NCBI GenBank assembly: GCA_021397835.1
Contig: JAJFZO010000168.1
Coordinates: 1,178,001-1,242,000, forward strand
DNA length: 64,000 nucleotides
Reading direction: 5' to 3'
Source of the DNA: Moringa oleifera
Taxonomy: Eukaryota > Streptophyta > Magnoliopsida > Brassicales > Moringaceae
Below the pieces are notes generated by a model. It searched no databases, had not been told where the DNA came from, and was given only the letters and a program-made list of their open reading frames with translations. Each line of letters starts with the position of its first letter. Position 1 is the stretch's first letter. Shown here one piece after another: positions 26,580 to 39,700 of this stretch. The position numbers and the translations under genes were made by a program.

Positions 26580-28450
26580 TTTCCCAATTTCTGATGTACC
26601 TTAACGGATAATATTTTAGACTTTATTTTTTAATTGTCTTTTTGCAGTTAACTAACTTGTCTTTTTAATTTTTTAACCTTACTTTGTAAATCTTAAACAT
26701 TTGTAATTTTTATCTTCTTTTCTTTGGCTAATCTTTCTTATAAACTATAATTGGATCTTCGATTTTGTATATGATGTCTATTAATAACTCTTTTTTACTA
26801 ATCGTGTTAATCATTTTACATTTACATATTCCTTCATTATAATTATCTTATCTACTGTATGCCCCAAAGTCACTTGATTCTTCCAGTATATACTTACTTT
26901 TTTCACCTTCTTCTTGCGAAGTTTCTTCTTTGGTTAATATACTAAGTATTTTATCTTTTGTTTCTTCTTATATTTGTAAATTATTAATTTTTTGTCTTAT
27001 TCTATAGTTTCTTGCATAATGTCCTACTTTTTCACATTTAAAATATTTGACTTCTTGTTTTTTTTTTTTAACTTTTTAGGTTTCTCTTCTTGTTTATTTA
27101 TCTTTTTACATGACTTATAGAGTCTAGTTGATTTTTTGATTTTCTTTTTGACAGATAAGGCTTTAATTTTTTGGTATTCGTATTAGGCATAAAAGTTTTC
27201 TATTTCTGCTTTGCTCTGTTTTAAGTCAGATTTTATCTTTGACCAAAATTTTAAGTCAGTATATAAGGTTAATCTTATTTAATTTATTATACTAATTATT
27301 TCACCATAAGATATTGTATTATAAGGTATTATTTCTTCATATATATCTTTAAGTTTTTATCTAACTTTTTTTGTAAATAATTTTAGTAATCCTGTTATCA
27401 ATCTTTCTTTTCACGAAGTATGGTTATTGTCTATTTTGGTGTATGATTTAGTTAAAAACATATTCATATACCATCAAAAGTTTGATAATTTTAGGCATGT
27501 CAAATTAAATAATACCTCTGATTTTCTTTCTTGAAATATAGTTGGGTATCTTATAAAATTCTTAATTATTGCTAATATTAGTGTTTCTACAGTGTTTTCA
27601 ACATATCTCTCTTCTGTTCTTCCTTTTTGGGTTGGTTTTACTTGAACTATTTCTTCTTTTATTGCTTATAATACTTCTAGTCTATTTACTTCAGTTAAAT
27701 AATTATCCCACAATCTTTTCAATTGCCCTTTAAATCTTGAAATTAATAATTTTGTAATCATTTGGTCTATATTTCTAGGTCTTGATTTATAGGCTGCCAT
27801 GGTCAACTCTTGTAGGACATTAAGGACTTAGTATTATGCTATTCCATCTAAATTTCATTCATATATTGTATTTGCATTATAATTAAATTATGTATGTATT
27901 AATCTATCTTTTATTCTTACATCTGGCAAAGATGATCTAGGATAATAAGTGCTAATTTTTGACCTTAGATTTCTTATTTTGTTTATCATTGGTGCTTCTA
28001 GAATTTGTATCGCTTCAAATTGTTTTTCCGTTGTCTATATTTCTTTAATTTTTTGTTTCGTATCAGGTTCAATTTTCATGTGTTTTTTTGTGTTTGCTTG
28101 TCTATTTTCTAAGTCTTTTCCTATTTTCAAAATACTTAATTTCTTTTTTATTTCTTTTAGAATTATATGATCGTGTCTTGTAAGTATTGGTAACTAGTTT
28201 CTAGGTACATCATATATTTTGATTATGGTTTATTAAAATTCACTACACTTAATGTTTTCCCCATATTTGACATTCTTATTCTAGGTCCATTCATATCTTT
28301 TTGGTATTGCCTCGTTTTTTCTATCTTATCTACTTGTTTTGCTATTATATAAAAGATTTGATTGTTATAATTGTTTAGTTGATATATTAATATTATATCT
28401 TTACTAATTGCTGGCTCATTTTGACTTTTATATTAATTGGATTGTCTAAA
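26580..28450 (-). pseudogene. Endogenous caulimovirid (petuvirus/florendovirus-like) coat-protein region, broken
   Basis: Minus-strand reading, cut by many stops and frameshifts, shows blocks in the order known for the coat and nucleic-acid-binding region of plant pararetroviral polyproteins. These are a YYPR block (about 27,945), FKGQLKRLWDNYLT (about 27,733-27,692), an ILAIIKNFI block (about 27,570), then a Cys-His zinc knuckle (about 27,055-27,010) in which the first and last Cys positions read Tyr, and an acidic tail with an IIYKIEDPI block (about 26,760). No reverse transcriptase, protease or RNase H sequence was seen. The copy is dead. The assignment to Caulimoviridae is from motif memory; a Ty3-type gag is the alternative. 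Confidence 0.7.
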
Positions 28451-28569
28451 AAAAAAAGGCTACTATGTGAGTACCATGATATTATAATTTTGCGTGTTCT
28501 AATAAAGGATGTATTATTACTATTTTTGTATTTCTAATTGTGTCATTTTTGAACTATTTCTCTTTTTTC

Positions 28570-29152
28570 TCGAAGCTTTCAGCAATTAAATGAATCACAT
28601 ATTTTGAATGCAATAGAAAACTCTACTTGAGCTTTTAAGTAACAACCTAAGAAATAAAGTAAATAAAGCAGTAAAAATATTTATTTTTTTCAAAACATGT
28701 GAAAATCGAATCAAATATAAATTTTATATTATCATTAAATTTGAGATCCAAATAATAAATTTAAATCAATTTAAAACTAAACATGTTTAAAATAAAATTT
28801 ATCCATTAAACTCATTAATAAATATATATTTTAATTTATTATCAAATCTAAAACTTAAATAATTATGTTGTGCAATAGTAAAAATTTTGTTCAAATTTTA
28901 AATTTGAAAAATAATTCTTAACTATCAATATTTGAAAGATATCAAGTTAGATAAATTTTGTTAAATTAACTTTATTTTAGACTATTATCATCATCTACGA
29001 ATTTCGAGCTTTATAAACCATATAAATAGTTTGAAATTTCATACAATTTCATTTGTTCAAATTTATTGAGTTGCAAAAATAGCTTAATTAATAATATATT
29101 TTAAAGGTTAAATGCATCAAAAAAATTTATATTTTGTATAAATTCTTAAATT
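28570..29152. repeat. LTR-like direct repeat, right copy
   Basis: Partner of 25,725-26,342 in the same orientation, colinear over nearly its whole length with scattered substitutions and small indels. Relative to the minus-strand caulimovirid segment this is the upstream copy. The divergence of the two copies indicates an old duplication. I could not define TG...CA ends or a target duplication. Confidence 0.65.
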
Positions 29153-29644
29153 AAGACTTTTAAAAAATATATGTTAATAAAAAATATACATTTTGATATT
29201 CTTCAATATAAAATTTTTATGTAATAATATCAACTTTAAAGTTATAATCTTAAACCTATAAAATTATGATTATACCTTTATAGCAATTGATTATAATTTT
29301 TTAAATATATTTTAGTCCTTTTCAATTACAAAGATGAAGGAGACAGAAAGAAACAATCTTCAAACAAAAACGAAATAATTAACTATTACAATATTATAAT
29401 TATTATTTTATATATTCACAAACATTAAAATTGGCAAAACTTATTAAACAAAAATTTGATATTGAGAAAACATCAAATTATATATTTTTAATTAATATAA
29501 TCTGCTTTTAAATCTTAATTTCAAAATTTATACAAATATGAAACTATTTGGTGTAATTAACTAATTTTAATTTCTCTTTTATTTATATTAATATGTATTT
29601 TTACATTAAAAAAGTTTTTCAATTGTGTTAGCTTAAATATTATG
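29153..29644. other. AT-rich intergenic DNA, nothing recognised
   Basis: No gene or clear repeat. It separates the LTR-like repeat from the second foldback element. Confidence 0.4.
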
Positions 29645-30148
29645 TAAAAAATTAAGGTAAATATTATTTTAAACTTCAAGTTTTACTTTATCTTTTTAAT
29701 CAAATTTTTACTTTCAAAACGTATTTAAACAAATCTTAATATTTTAATTTTGTTCAAATTAAACTCTATTAAAAAATTTAAATTAAAGATATTTTATAAT
29801 AAATTATGACTTATAATTTATATATAATAAAATATTTAAGTTATCATTATTTGAGTGCTGAAAATATTTTTCTTAAAAAATATACGATTAAAAATGTTAA
29901 AAATAATAATTAATTAGTTATTTTTTTTAAAATTTAAGAGATGAAATAGAAATAAAGTATAAAATCTATTTAAGTAGTTTTTAGGCATTTTAACAATGAA
30001 AAAATCATTAATTTTTTATAATTATTTTAAATCAAAATTTAATTTAGATAAAATTAATAGGTCAAAATTTGTTTAAATGCATTTTGAAAGTTAGGATTTG
30101 ATTGAAGAGAGAGGATCAAACTTAAGGTTTTAAATGATATTTATTCAA
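29645..30148. mobile_element. Foldback (MITE-like) element, copy 2
   Basis: The left arm (29,645-29,790) and the reverse complement of the right arm (29,990-30,148) match closely: ACTTTCAAAA(C/T)G, ATTTAAACAAAT and AATTAAA blocks at the same spacing over about 100 bp. The loop of about 200 bp has no coding sequence. The right arm matches the left arm of the 6.9-kb copy in inverse orientation. Same family, about 500 bp each. Confidence 0.65.
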
Positions 30149-31030
30149 AAATTTATATAATAAATTCAAAAGAAAAGTACAAAAATAAAAGAATTTAGTA
30201 TTTATTTTCCATTAATAATTATGAATCAGTACAATATTAACGAATTATTTTCTTATGTTAAATATATATTGATAAGTTAATAATAATATTACAAAATTAT
30301 ATAAATTTAAAATTTTAAATAAAAGTAAATAAAATTTTAAAATTAACTATCAAAATTATAACATAAAAATTGTAATAACACAAAATTATATTAATTTAGA
30401 TATTTGGTAAAATACTAATTAAATATTTATTAATTATAATAACATAAATGATCAAATAAATATAATAAATAAAATTAATAAAATTTATGATAATGTTAAA
30501 CTTAAATATAAGATACATATTATTAAAATAATAAATCATTAATTAATATATTAAAATAAATCATTCTTTAACTCAATAATAAAAAAATTATATCAATAAA
30601 AATTGAAATAAATTATAAATTATAGTAAATATTTATAGTTTGACATTAAAATTTTATTAAAAAACTTGAAATATTTCTTCTATTATATATTTATCAGATT
30701 ATATCAGAGATATGAAAATGAAGAATTGGAGCTTCAAAATGTAATTTATTTTAATAAAATTATTTTCCTAAAAAAAGGAAATACTTGTGAATAATTAAAA
30801 TAATCAATTAATTTCACGTATATGTACTAAAAACAGTGCCTATGAAAGTGATAACCTGAATTCATGTGGCGCTTTTAATTCAAGGGATAAAGAATCTCAT
30901 ACAACTAAAGGAACTTAAAAAAAAAAAAATATATATATATATATATATATTTTTAATCTCTTAACCCGGGTTAAACACTTTAATGGCTTAATATATTAAA
31001 AAAATTAATTAAATAATTTTTTATTATATT
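30149..31030. other. AT-rich intergenic DNA before the MOR1 promoter, with (AT)n tract
   Basis: Extremely AT-rich; a run of A followed by (AT)n occupies about 30,917-30,951. No gene. Confidence 0.5.
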
Positions 31031-31471
31031 TTTTGTTTAAAAACACACTTTCAAAGCTAAACGACTCCGCTCCTCGTCGCACTGTCGTTTGGGAATGGGG
31101 GGCCCTCTTTTGCCCCAAAAATACACTGCTCAACAACATCACTGTTCTCTACCGGAACCAAAATTTTGAATTGGCTTGCTTTCCTTCTTCCTATTGGACG
31201 GTGCTTACACGCTCTAGCCATAGCTCGTGGAAATGGTATGAAGCGTACGATCCAAATTAACTTCCCTCTCTCCTGCTTTAATGATATTGTACTCACCGCA
31301 CATACCCTCGTTTTGTCATTTTGGTTTTCTCTCCCTGTCTCTCTCTTGCCGGCTCTCGGCAGAGAAAAGCAAAGAAATTTGAAAAAGGAGAATCTCTATT
31401 TTTTCTCCCTTGAATTCTGCATTGAGGAGATCGGTAGATTGGCAGTATAAGGTGTATAGATTGTGAGTGAA
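31031..31471 (+). promoter_or_regulatory. Promoter and 5' leader region of MOR1
   Basis: Base composition changes abruptly from AT-rich repeat DNA to balanced sequence at about 31,050. An inverted CCAAT box (ATTGG) is present at about 31,192, and a CT-rich leader (TCTCTCCCTGTCTCTCTC) at about 31,328 precedes the start codon. No convincing TATA box was found, which is common for constitutively expressed plant genes. The transcription start cannot be placed. Confidence 0.45.
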
Positions 31472-34400
31472 ATGTCTGAAGAAGAGAAATTATTAAAGGA
31501 GGCAAAGAAATTGCCATGGGAAGATCGGCTGTTGCACAAGAACTGGAAAGTGAGGAACGAAGCAAACATCGACCTGGCCGCCATCTGCGATTCCATTACA
31601 GATCCCAAGGACCCTCGCCTCCGAGAATTCGGTGAGTGATCGTTTTTACATTTTGTTAGGGTTTCTCATTTCTTATTTCACCGTCCAGATCTGATTACGG
31701 TCATTGCCGTCGTGGATCTGCGCTTATATTCATTTGACTGGAAAATGTGTGTTGGTGCGGTGCCTTTCAGTTGAATCATTTATTTGGTTTTGATTTATTC
31801 CTTTCTTTTCGCCTGTTGGTGTGGGCTAGTTCCACTATTTAAGAAGACGGTGGCGGATTCCAATGCGCCAGTGCAGGAGAAAGCGCTTGATGCCTTGATT
31901 GCTTACTTACGAGCAGCTGATGCCGACGCAGGAAGGTGAAAATGGTTCAGAATATTTTTGTTTGTTGAATAGTTCTAGCATGTTTTTGAATCTGCATTCT
32001 TTTTCTTTCATTTTTACTTGTATGTTTGCTAATTTTATTACTATTTTGATTGTGGATTTTTATGTGCAGGTATGCAAAGGATGTTTGTGATGCCATTGTG
32101 GCAAAATGCCTCACTGGTAGGCCAAAAACAGTGGAAAAGGCGCAGGCAGCTTTCATGCTTTGGGTAGAATTGGAGGCTGTGGATGTTTTCCTGGTACTTC
32201 TTTCTTCCATTAATTATTCTCTTCCTTTTGTGAAAGCTCTAGCTGCTATGAGTGTGCGAAGCAAACATTTTATGACTTGGTCCAGAATGCTGGCAACCAT
32301 TTTTCTTTAAGTTGTTCTATATCTTTTAATGATTTGAAGTATACTCAGCAGTTCACATGTATAGGGATTAAAGATCTTCATACTTTTTTAGACTAGGGCT
32401 AGTTAGATGCTGACCATATGAGGATAAATAGAAGGAACCTGCAGTAATTCAGGAAGTTAATATTGCTAGTGACTGGATGAATATTGTACTTCAGGCACAG
32501 CTAAAAGCTTCTGGTTTTCTATATTTATATGTATCTATATATATGTATGCAAATATATATAATGGGTAGACATACAGAGACGAAACTAGACTAGACCTTA
32601 ATCTATAAGTAATACATATTGCATGGTTCTCAAGCAATAAATTTTGAATGTTTTGCGTTTTAGAAATCAAGACATAATTAAAATTTCATGGATAACTCCC
32701 TACAATATCTGTCTCTAGAAGTTGATAATCCAAGTTAAAGAAGTTTAGTTTCAATTTTATGGATTTTGCTGGGAGGTCCATGAGCTGTGTGAAGGTCTTC
32801 AAAGAGAAATCATTAAAGAGTGAAAAAGAAATGTATGTTAGTTAGATCTTGAGTGAGGCAAACTCAACGATATGGTATAGTGTAGGTGAAGGGAAACAGG
32901 ATTACAAGATAGTAGTAAACACCAGAGCAGGATATGAGACTTAAAATGTGGTAAAAGAAGGAAAATTGGAATCATGGAGGTTTAAGGAATGCCACACAAT
33001 CTTATATATCCACCGACTGCGGTTTTGGTACTGATTAGGGCACAAGGGCTTAGTTAAGGCTATTTGCTTCAGGATAGGCAGCTAGCTTAAATACTTTCTT
33101 CATTGGAAAAGAGAAGAAAGGGAAAATACAAATGCGTAAAGAATTGGATATGTTATTTTCATTTTCTTGTGTTTCTTTTTAGTGCTCAGGCTTGGAAAAG
33201 GATGGAGGACAGGAGCATGTGGGGCACAGGCTTTGGGATGAGGCTACTGTTGAAAAAAATGAATCCCACTTGTTTTTGGATGTCTCTAAATCCAAGGAAT
33301 AAACTTTTACGAGTTTCAAATAAAAGCAAATTTCAGTTATTTATACATAGAGTCAATACTGTTGGATAACATGCTGCTATTTGATTGAGTGAGCATATTG
33401 TCAAGACCTAATATAAGGAAATGTGGTAGAGCTGAATGGTAGAAAATGACTTACAGGTTTGGCATGGTGTTCCTGTTGAGAATATAAAATTCTTGTTATG
33501 GCATAGACCACGCAATAGACATATACGAGTTTTTGAAATGAAGAATATTGTTGTTTTTTATGCGTAGAGTTGGTATTACTGCTATTTAACTGAATTAATG
33601 GACTGCCGCAACCAGGTATAAGGAAAAGTGGTAGAACCAAATAGCAAAAAAGGCGTAAGTGAAATCTGAGTGAACGTGATTGGAGTTCTTCTTTTTGATG
33701 ATTTCTTGACCCAAGTTTATTGACATTTTGGTGATCATGGTTTAAATGTATAGTTGTGCTGTCAGTATCTTGTATCCAATGTCTTCTATGTGCTTGTGAA
33801 TGGTGTTGGACATGCTAATAGTTGCATATATATATATATATATATATACAGCCTGTAAAATTAAGGTTTTCTGCTAACCTTTTAATCTTCAGTTTATGGG
33901 GCATCGTAATTTCAATAAATCATATGATTGGCGTTTTTACGGTCTCGCTAAAAGGCCTTTTTTAGCTCCATTGTAGTTTAAATTTTTATTGATTCTTTCT
34001 ATTCATGTTGATTATCTTCTGCTTGTTCAACCTGTGATACTTTTCAACTTGGATATTTTAACATTGATGTCACAGAATGTTTTAAGCTATTAGTGCTTGA
34101 TGTGCCCGGCTTACTAAGCCAATTATCCAAGTATTGCATTTCAATGATGATCAAAATGTGAATTGATTTCACGTGTGGTTTCTCTAGGAAGTTGAGAATC
34201 TCCCAAAATCTTAGAAGTCGTGCACATGACTGGTTTTGGTTATGCTCCTTCCACTGTGGCTGGAGAGCTGTTGAATAATTGATCAGATTGACTGGTTCAA
34301 TTATGTTATAATCATTGTTGGAAGACATGATTTTTTTCTTTTTCATTTTCTCTTTAAACTCTTCTATTGATTCTTGAAAAATTACTCTGGGTGAAGTATC

Positions 34401-36744
34401 ACAATCTTCTAGAAACTCCTTATCACTATTTTGTGTTAGTTAATGCTTTGCTTTTTCGTCCATTATTTATCTTATATTGTAGATTTGTTGTGTTGGGGTT
34501 TGTAGCTGGTTGTGCTTGGTGGTAGGAATTTAACGGTGTGTATTCTCTCATCACTCTGTGGATCTTTTCCTCTGGAGGAAGGATGTTTTCCTAAAGATCT
34601 GCTACAAGGTTTACATTTGTGCTAATGCCATGTAATTATTGCTTTTGCATACCATGTCTGATGGCCCCCAAAATTTTGAGTATTGACATTAGAGGGAAGA
34701 GAGTTCTAGTCTATGTTATTTCCATTTACATCTGTAACCCTTCCCACTTCTTTTCCTCGTGTATCACAGGATTCCTGTTTTTCAATTTGATTGGCGTGTT
34801 AGGTATCCTTTTTTATGAATATCTCAACTGTTCTGGATTGTAGGATACAATGGAGAAAGCCATAAAAAACAAAGTTGCCAAAGCTGTGGTGCCAGCTATT
34901 GATGTCATGTTTCAAGCTTTAAGGTCTGCATATGAAACCCCTTTATCAAATATGTGACTTGGTTCTTTCATTTGTTGATCTAATGGATCATGTGTTTTGT
35001 TCTTCCTGGAACTAGTGAATTTGGAGCAAAAATCGTGCCTCCAAAACGGATTTTGAAGATGCTTCCTGAATTGTTTGACCATCAAGATCAAAATGTTCGT
35101 GCATCCTCAAAAGGGCTGACTCTTGAGCTTTGCCGTTGGATTGGAAAAGACCCTGTGAAATCAATATTGTTTGAGAAAATGCGGGACGCAATGGTAAGAT
35201 AAATTTGACGGACAGATGTCATTAACCAATAATCAAGAAGCAGTAATATGATTGTTTCTTTTGTTGATTGAAGAAAAAAGAGTTGGAGGCTGAGTTGGTA
35301 AACGTTACCGGGACAGCGAAGCCTTCTCGGAAGATAAGGTGAATTTACAGATTCTGATGATATCTTTTTTTTTTTTTTTTTCTATCTCTTTGTTTTTCTT
35401 TTTCCATGAAACAAGCATGCAGGCACTTATTAAGATAACTGTCTGAGGTTGAGAATAGTTTTATCTGGTTGGTGATACAGTGATTTATTTTTTTTTGTGT
35501 CATCCTTGAGTTCCCTGCTAGTTGTCATTTTGGTGATATTGACAACATGGTTTAAGAACTAAGTGGGACAATTTTATATTTGCTTGGATATCTGTACTCG
35601 CTTTGTTGATGTTCTCATGAATGAATTACTTTAGAGCCGATGTCTATTGATTCATGCTGTTGTAGTTATCTTTCTTCTTTGGACAGTAATACATCCTTGT
35701 GTTCTCACATTTTCCATTGTCATTATTGTGTTCACTGTTAAAAGAAAAAAAAATGTGTTTTTTAGTTTTCTGATAGCTGCTTGTTTCAACTTATTTATCT
35801 GTTTTTTTCTTTCTTTCTTTCTTTTTTTCCCAAGTTTTTCTCTGGTTGGGGAGAGGGACTTAGGATCTTTGTTATTTTATTTTAGCATGGAGGTCTGTCA
35901 TTCTAAGGTCAATATTTTAACCGAAGAACTTCCACTGGATCTTGAAGATGTCTACTTTTCCTTGTTTTATTTGCAGGTTGATTGACATATATCAGTCTGT
36001 GCCTTTTCTAATTCTTATGTTTTAGAGGTTTGACCATGTATAGGTTTGACTTAAAGTTGAAATTTGGAAAATACTTTTCTTTTGTGAAAAATGTATAAGG
36101 TGTCAATGTTTGTGTTGTTGGCACATTTCATGTGCATATTCATGTTCCTAAAGTTTTTCTTTTTCCCCCCTGAATTTCAAGTTTGGAGAATATTCGAGGT
36201 CAGTTTGTTCAAATACCATGTGGATAATGTGCATATGTTGTTTTAGATCTGAGCAAGACAAGGAGCCAGAACCAGAAGCTACGTCTGAAGTTGCAGGTCC
36301 TGGCCTTTCCGAAGAATCTGCGGCTGATGGTATGTGTTTGAGTGATCTGGATTGTTAGGCATATCATTAACAGGAAATATGTTGGGAAACTAAATTCACT
36401 TGACCTGTTCCTAATGCATTTGTATCTTGATTGTCAGTTCCTGTGGAAATAGATGAATATGAGCTTGTTGATCCTGTTGATATATTGACTCCTTTGGAGA
36501 AGTCTGGATTTTGGGAAGGAGTCGTAAGTTCTCTCTCTGTCTCACACTCATTTAACTTGTAATATTTCCTGTATGCTTCATTTCATTGTTCTGTTGGTAA
36601 TATTGTTCTAATACTGTGTCTCTCTTTTAGAAAGCTGCCAAATGGTCAGAACGAAAGGAGGGTGTTGCAGAACTAACAAAGCTTGCTTCAACAAAAAGGA
36701 TAGCTCCAGGTGATTTCACAGAAGTTTGTCGGACATTGAAGAAG
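31472..36744 (+). other. MOR1: MOR1 exons 1-9: TOG1, linker and start of TOG2
   Basis: Exons: 31472-31631, 31830-31935, 32070-32193, 34844-34923, 35016-35193, 35274-35338, 36247-36329, 36438-36523, 36631-36744 (residues 1-332). TOG1 covers about residues 1-230, with Trp25 in the tubulin-contacting first loop (HKNWKVRNEA). Exons 6-7 encode a charged linker (KIRSEQDKEPEPEA). Exon 9 starts TOG2 with its Trp299 loop (KWSERKEGVAEL). TOG1 is where, from memory, the classical mor1-1 and mor1-2 substitutions lie in Arabidopsis. Confidence 0.93.
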
Positions 36745-39700
36745 GTATTTGAACCTTCCTAGATGATATAACTGTTTTTTCATCGTTCGATAAATCCTAA
36801 TATTACTTTGTTACTGTTTAAAAAAATCCTAATATATATGATTAATTTTGTCAATCCTGCATTGATCACCTTATTGTTGATACTTATTTCCTTGCCAATA
36901 GCAATATTTGAGTTTGTTGACTTAATTTTTGGTGTTCTTTTCTCAAACATTTATGATTGGGTTCTCCACTGTGCTCTTCATGAGAGAATTTCTTTTAGTC
37001 AGATTGGAAGATGGGCCTTTTTGATGTGACCTCAGCCAATTTGTTAAGAATGTGCAATATATGGACGTTGCTGTTTTTTTTTTTTTTTCCGGTTTTTGGT
37101 TGTGTTACTGAATTTGCTTTTCTTTTTTTATTTATAAAATAAATGTTTTGTTCATTTATTCTATTTTTCCCAGTTTAGATTTCAGATTGACTTGTAATCA
37201 CTTTTTTGTTTTATACTTTTCTTTTTGGGAGATAGAAACAAGTATAATTTATGCACCAAGGGGGTGGCTCCCATTTACAAGTGTAAAAGCTATATAGAGA
37301 TAAGGGGATCAATGAACTCCCCTAGTTCCTCTTCATTTAGAAAATCCACTCTTGTTACCCACACTTTCATGTTCTAATCCATCTATCTCTAACCAGAAGA
37401 CGAGGAGTTTCCTTCCCTTTAAAGGCTCTCCTATTACTCTATTCCACGCTACCCAAAAATTAACAAAGGGATTCTTGCGGTCACTTCCCACTTGTTTTTG
37501 TTCAGTTGCAGCTCTCTCCATGCCCACTTATTTTCAAGGAACTGCACTTTTTTGTTTTATGCTTGTGATAATAATATTGTGCTAAATTGGATTGTGGAAT
37601 CACTTGAAAATGCTGTTCTGAGATTGCAGGAACATGGCTACTACCTCTCCGTCTCTCATTATAGAGTACTTGGTCTTATGCTTGTCAATATCGTTAACCT
37701 GTTTATGCAAACTAGTCGAAGTTGTAGCCATTTGTGTAGTTCCGGGAAAGAAATCTTGTCAGGTGCGGGAGAAGAAAAGTATTACAGGTTTTAATTAGGT
37801 TTGGGTCCAATAATCTGATTAGTGTTATCAACATCATTTCATTTTGGCTAGTACATGTACTGGGTGCTGCACAGCCACAATCTTCAGCTGCTGCTAATAC
37901 TATTCTGGTTGGCTGCTTTTGTCAGGGGCATTAATTGATTGCGTGGCTTGATAAAATAACTTCACCTTCTGGTTTTCTATGTAGTAAGAGTATGTTTTAC
38001 CGAGATCAAGGTGAGCTACAGATGACAGAGAGAGGCTTGAGAGAGAGAGAGAAAGAAGGAAGAGTCTTTTCATTTTGTTTTAACATAACACAGTGCTACA
38101 TCTGTTGGGGGGATGGTTAAAGCCTCGGTTACAACTATGTTGGTTGATATAAAAGAATACAAGCTGCAACTCTTATGGGACGTAATTACTATGTTTCATG
38201 AACAATTATTGAATCACAATAGGGGACTGCCTCATGTTTGTTCCTCGGATGCCCCTTCTAAGGATTAGATCTGTGACCCTCCTTTAGTGCTGTAAATGCA
38301 TGCTGGAATGCTGTTGTGTATGCACATTTTTCTTCATCTTTGCATAAACTCTTTTTTCTTTATTGTTTATTCAAATGGAAGCATATTGTCATTGATGCAT
38401 TACAACTCTTATGGGACGTAATTACTATGTTTCATGAACAATTATTGAATCACAATAGGGGACTGCCTCATGTTTGTTCCTCGGATACCTCTTCTAAGGA
38501 TTAGATCTGTGACCCTCTTTTAGTGCTGTAAATGCATGATGGAATGCTGTTGTGTATGCACATTTTTCTTCATCTTTGCATAAAGTCTTTTTTCTTTATT
38601 GTTTATTCAAATGGAAGCATATTGTCATTGATGCATGATACTTTTTCCATCATTACCATTTATTACAAAAAGTTTTTCCTTTTATCTTCCTAATCGATGG
38701 TTCTATATTATGAATGATGTGTGTATGTGCATTCTGACATTCACATTAACACAAACCGAGAAGGTTAAAAACAATTGTAAGAAGGTTTCATTGGCTTCTC
38801 TTTTCATTTAGCTTAGAGAGAGAATTTTTCCAAATGAGAACAAGGATGAGGGTTTTGTGATTTCATGATCAAAGTTAATGAATTTTGTTATGATATACAG
38901 AAATTTTTTATGTTATATACAGATATGTATTCATAGTACTGAATGTGGGATGCCTTTAATTTGTGATGGCATGTTGAAACAGTTTAGTGCGAGTATGTAG
39001 TATAACAATAGTAAAAAAGGGTTTTCCTTTTGACTACAGTGGTTAAAACACCAGTTGTTGAAAGACATTGATTAGAATCTTAGTATGGCTTTGAAGTTTT
39101 GGTTTCTGGGTTGTTGGTGCATATGAATGACAGCTGGAAATTGAACACTTTTCGAATGCCACTATTGGAGGTGTTTATTTGTATTCTGTTGTTGTGTCTG
39201 CATAAGTGTATTTATTGGAGTTAACGTATTAACTATCTTGTGAATTAAAACGTCAGGTGTATGTTCTTTCAAAAGATTTTAGCATTATGAGTCAGATCTA
39301 CCTTGTGATTGGAAGGCTGCTCATGCAATCAGGACATGAATTTGGCTAGGCAAATTTCTAAGCAATCTTTTTCTGCGTGCAGCTTATTACAGATGTAAAC
39401 ATTGCTGTTGCAGTTGAAGCTATTCAAGCCATTGGTAATATTGCCCGAGGTCTAAGAACCCATTTCTCTGGGGGTTCACGTTTTTTGTTACCAACTTTAC
39501 TTGTAAGTATATATTTACTTTTAACGCATGCATTTATCTAATTATAGATTTTCAAATCTCAATGCGTAGCTGATATTTTCTTGATGTCTATGTCTGGTTA
39601 TAATTACTTTTGCATCTCCTCTTTTGTTTGTTGATCTCTCCCTTCATATTTTCCCAATTTTTGGTAATGTGCATAACCAAGAATCATTTATAGCCATCTT

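Larger units (their letters stand above)
36745..39382 (+). other. MOR1 intron 9 (2.64 kb)
   Basis: Contains a reverse-oriented retroelement fragment (37,060-37,800) and a recent 236-bp tandem duplication (38,167-38,638), each annotated separately. GT at 36,745 and AG at 39,381-39,382. Confidence 0.8.

Noticed and set aside
25725..29152. An active endogenous virus or retrotransposon
   Set aside because: The coat-region reading is broken by many stops and frameshifts, the polymerase region is absent, and the flanking repeats have diverged.
31057..31608. Overlapping minus-strand open frames in the MOR1 promoter and exon 1
   Set aside because: They are antisense shadows of the promoter and first exon, with no splice structure or family resemblance.
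35647..35985. A 112-codon plus-strand frame in MOR1 intron 6
   Set aside because: Low-complexity hydrophobic translation of T-rich intron sequence; exon 7 joins exon 6 in phase without it.
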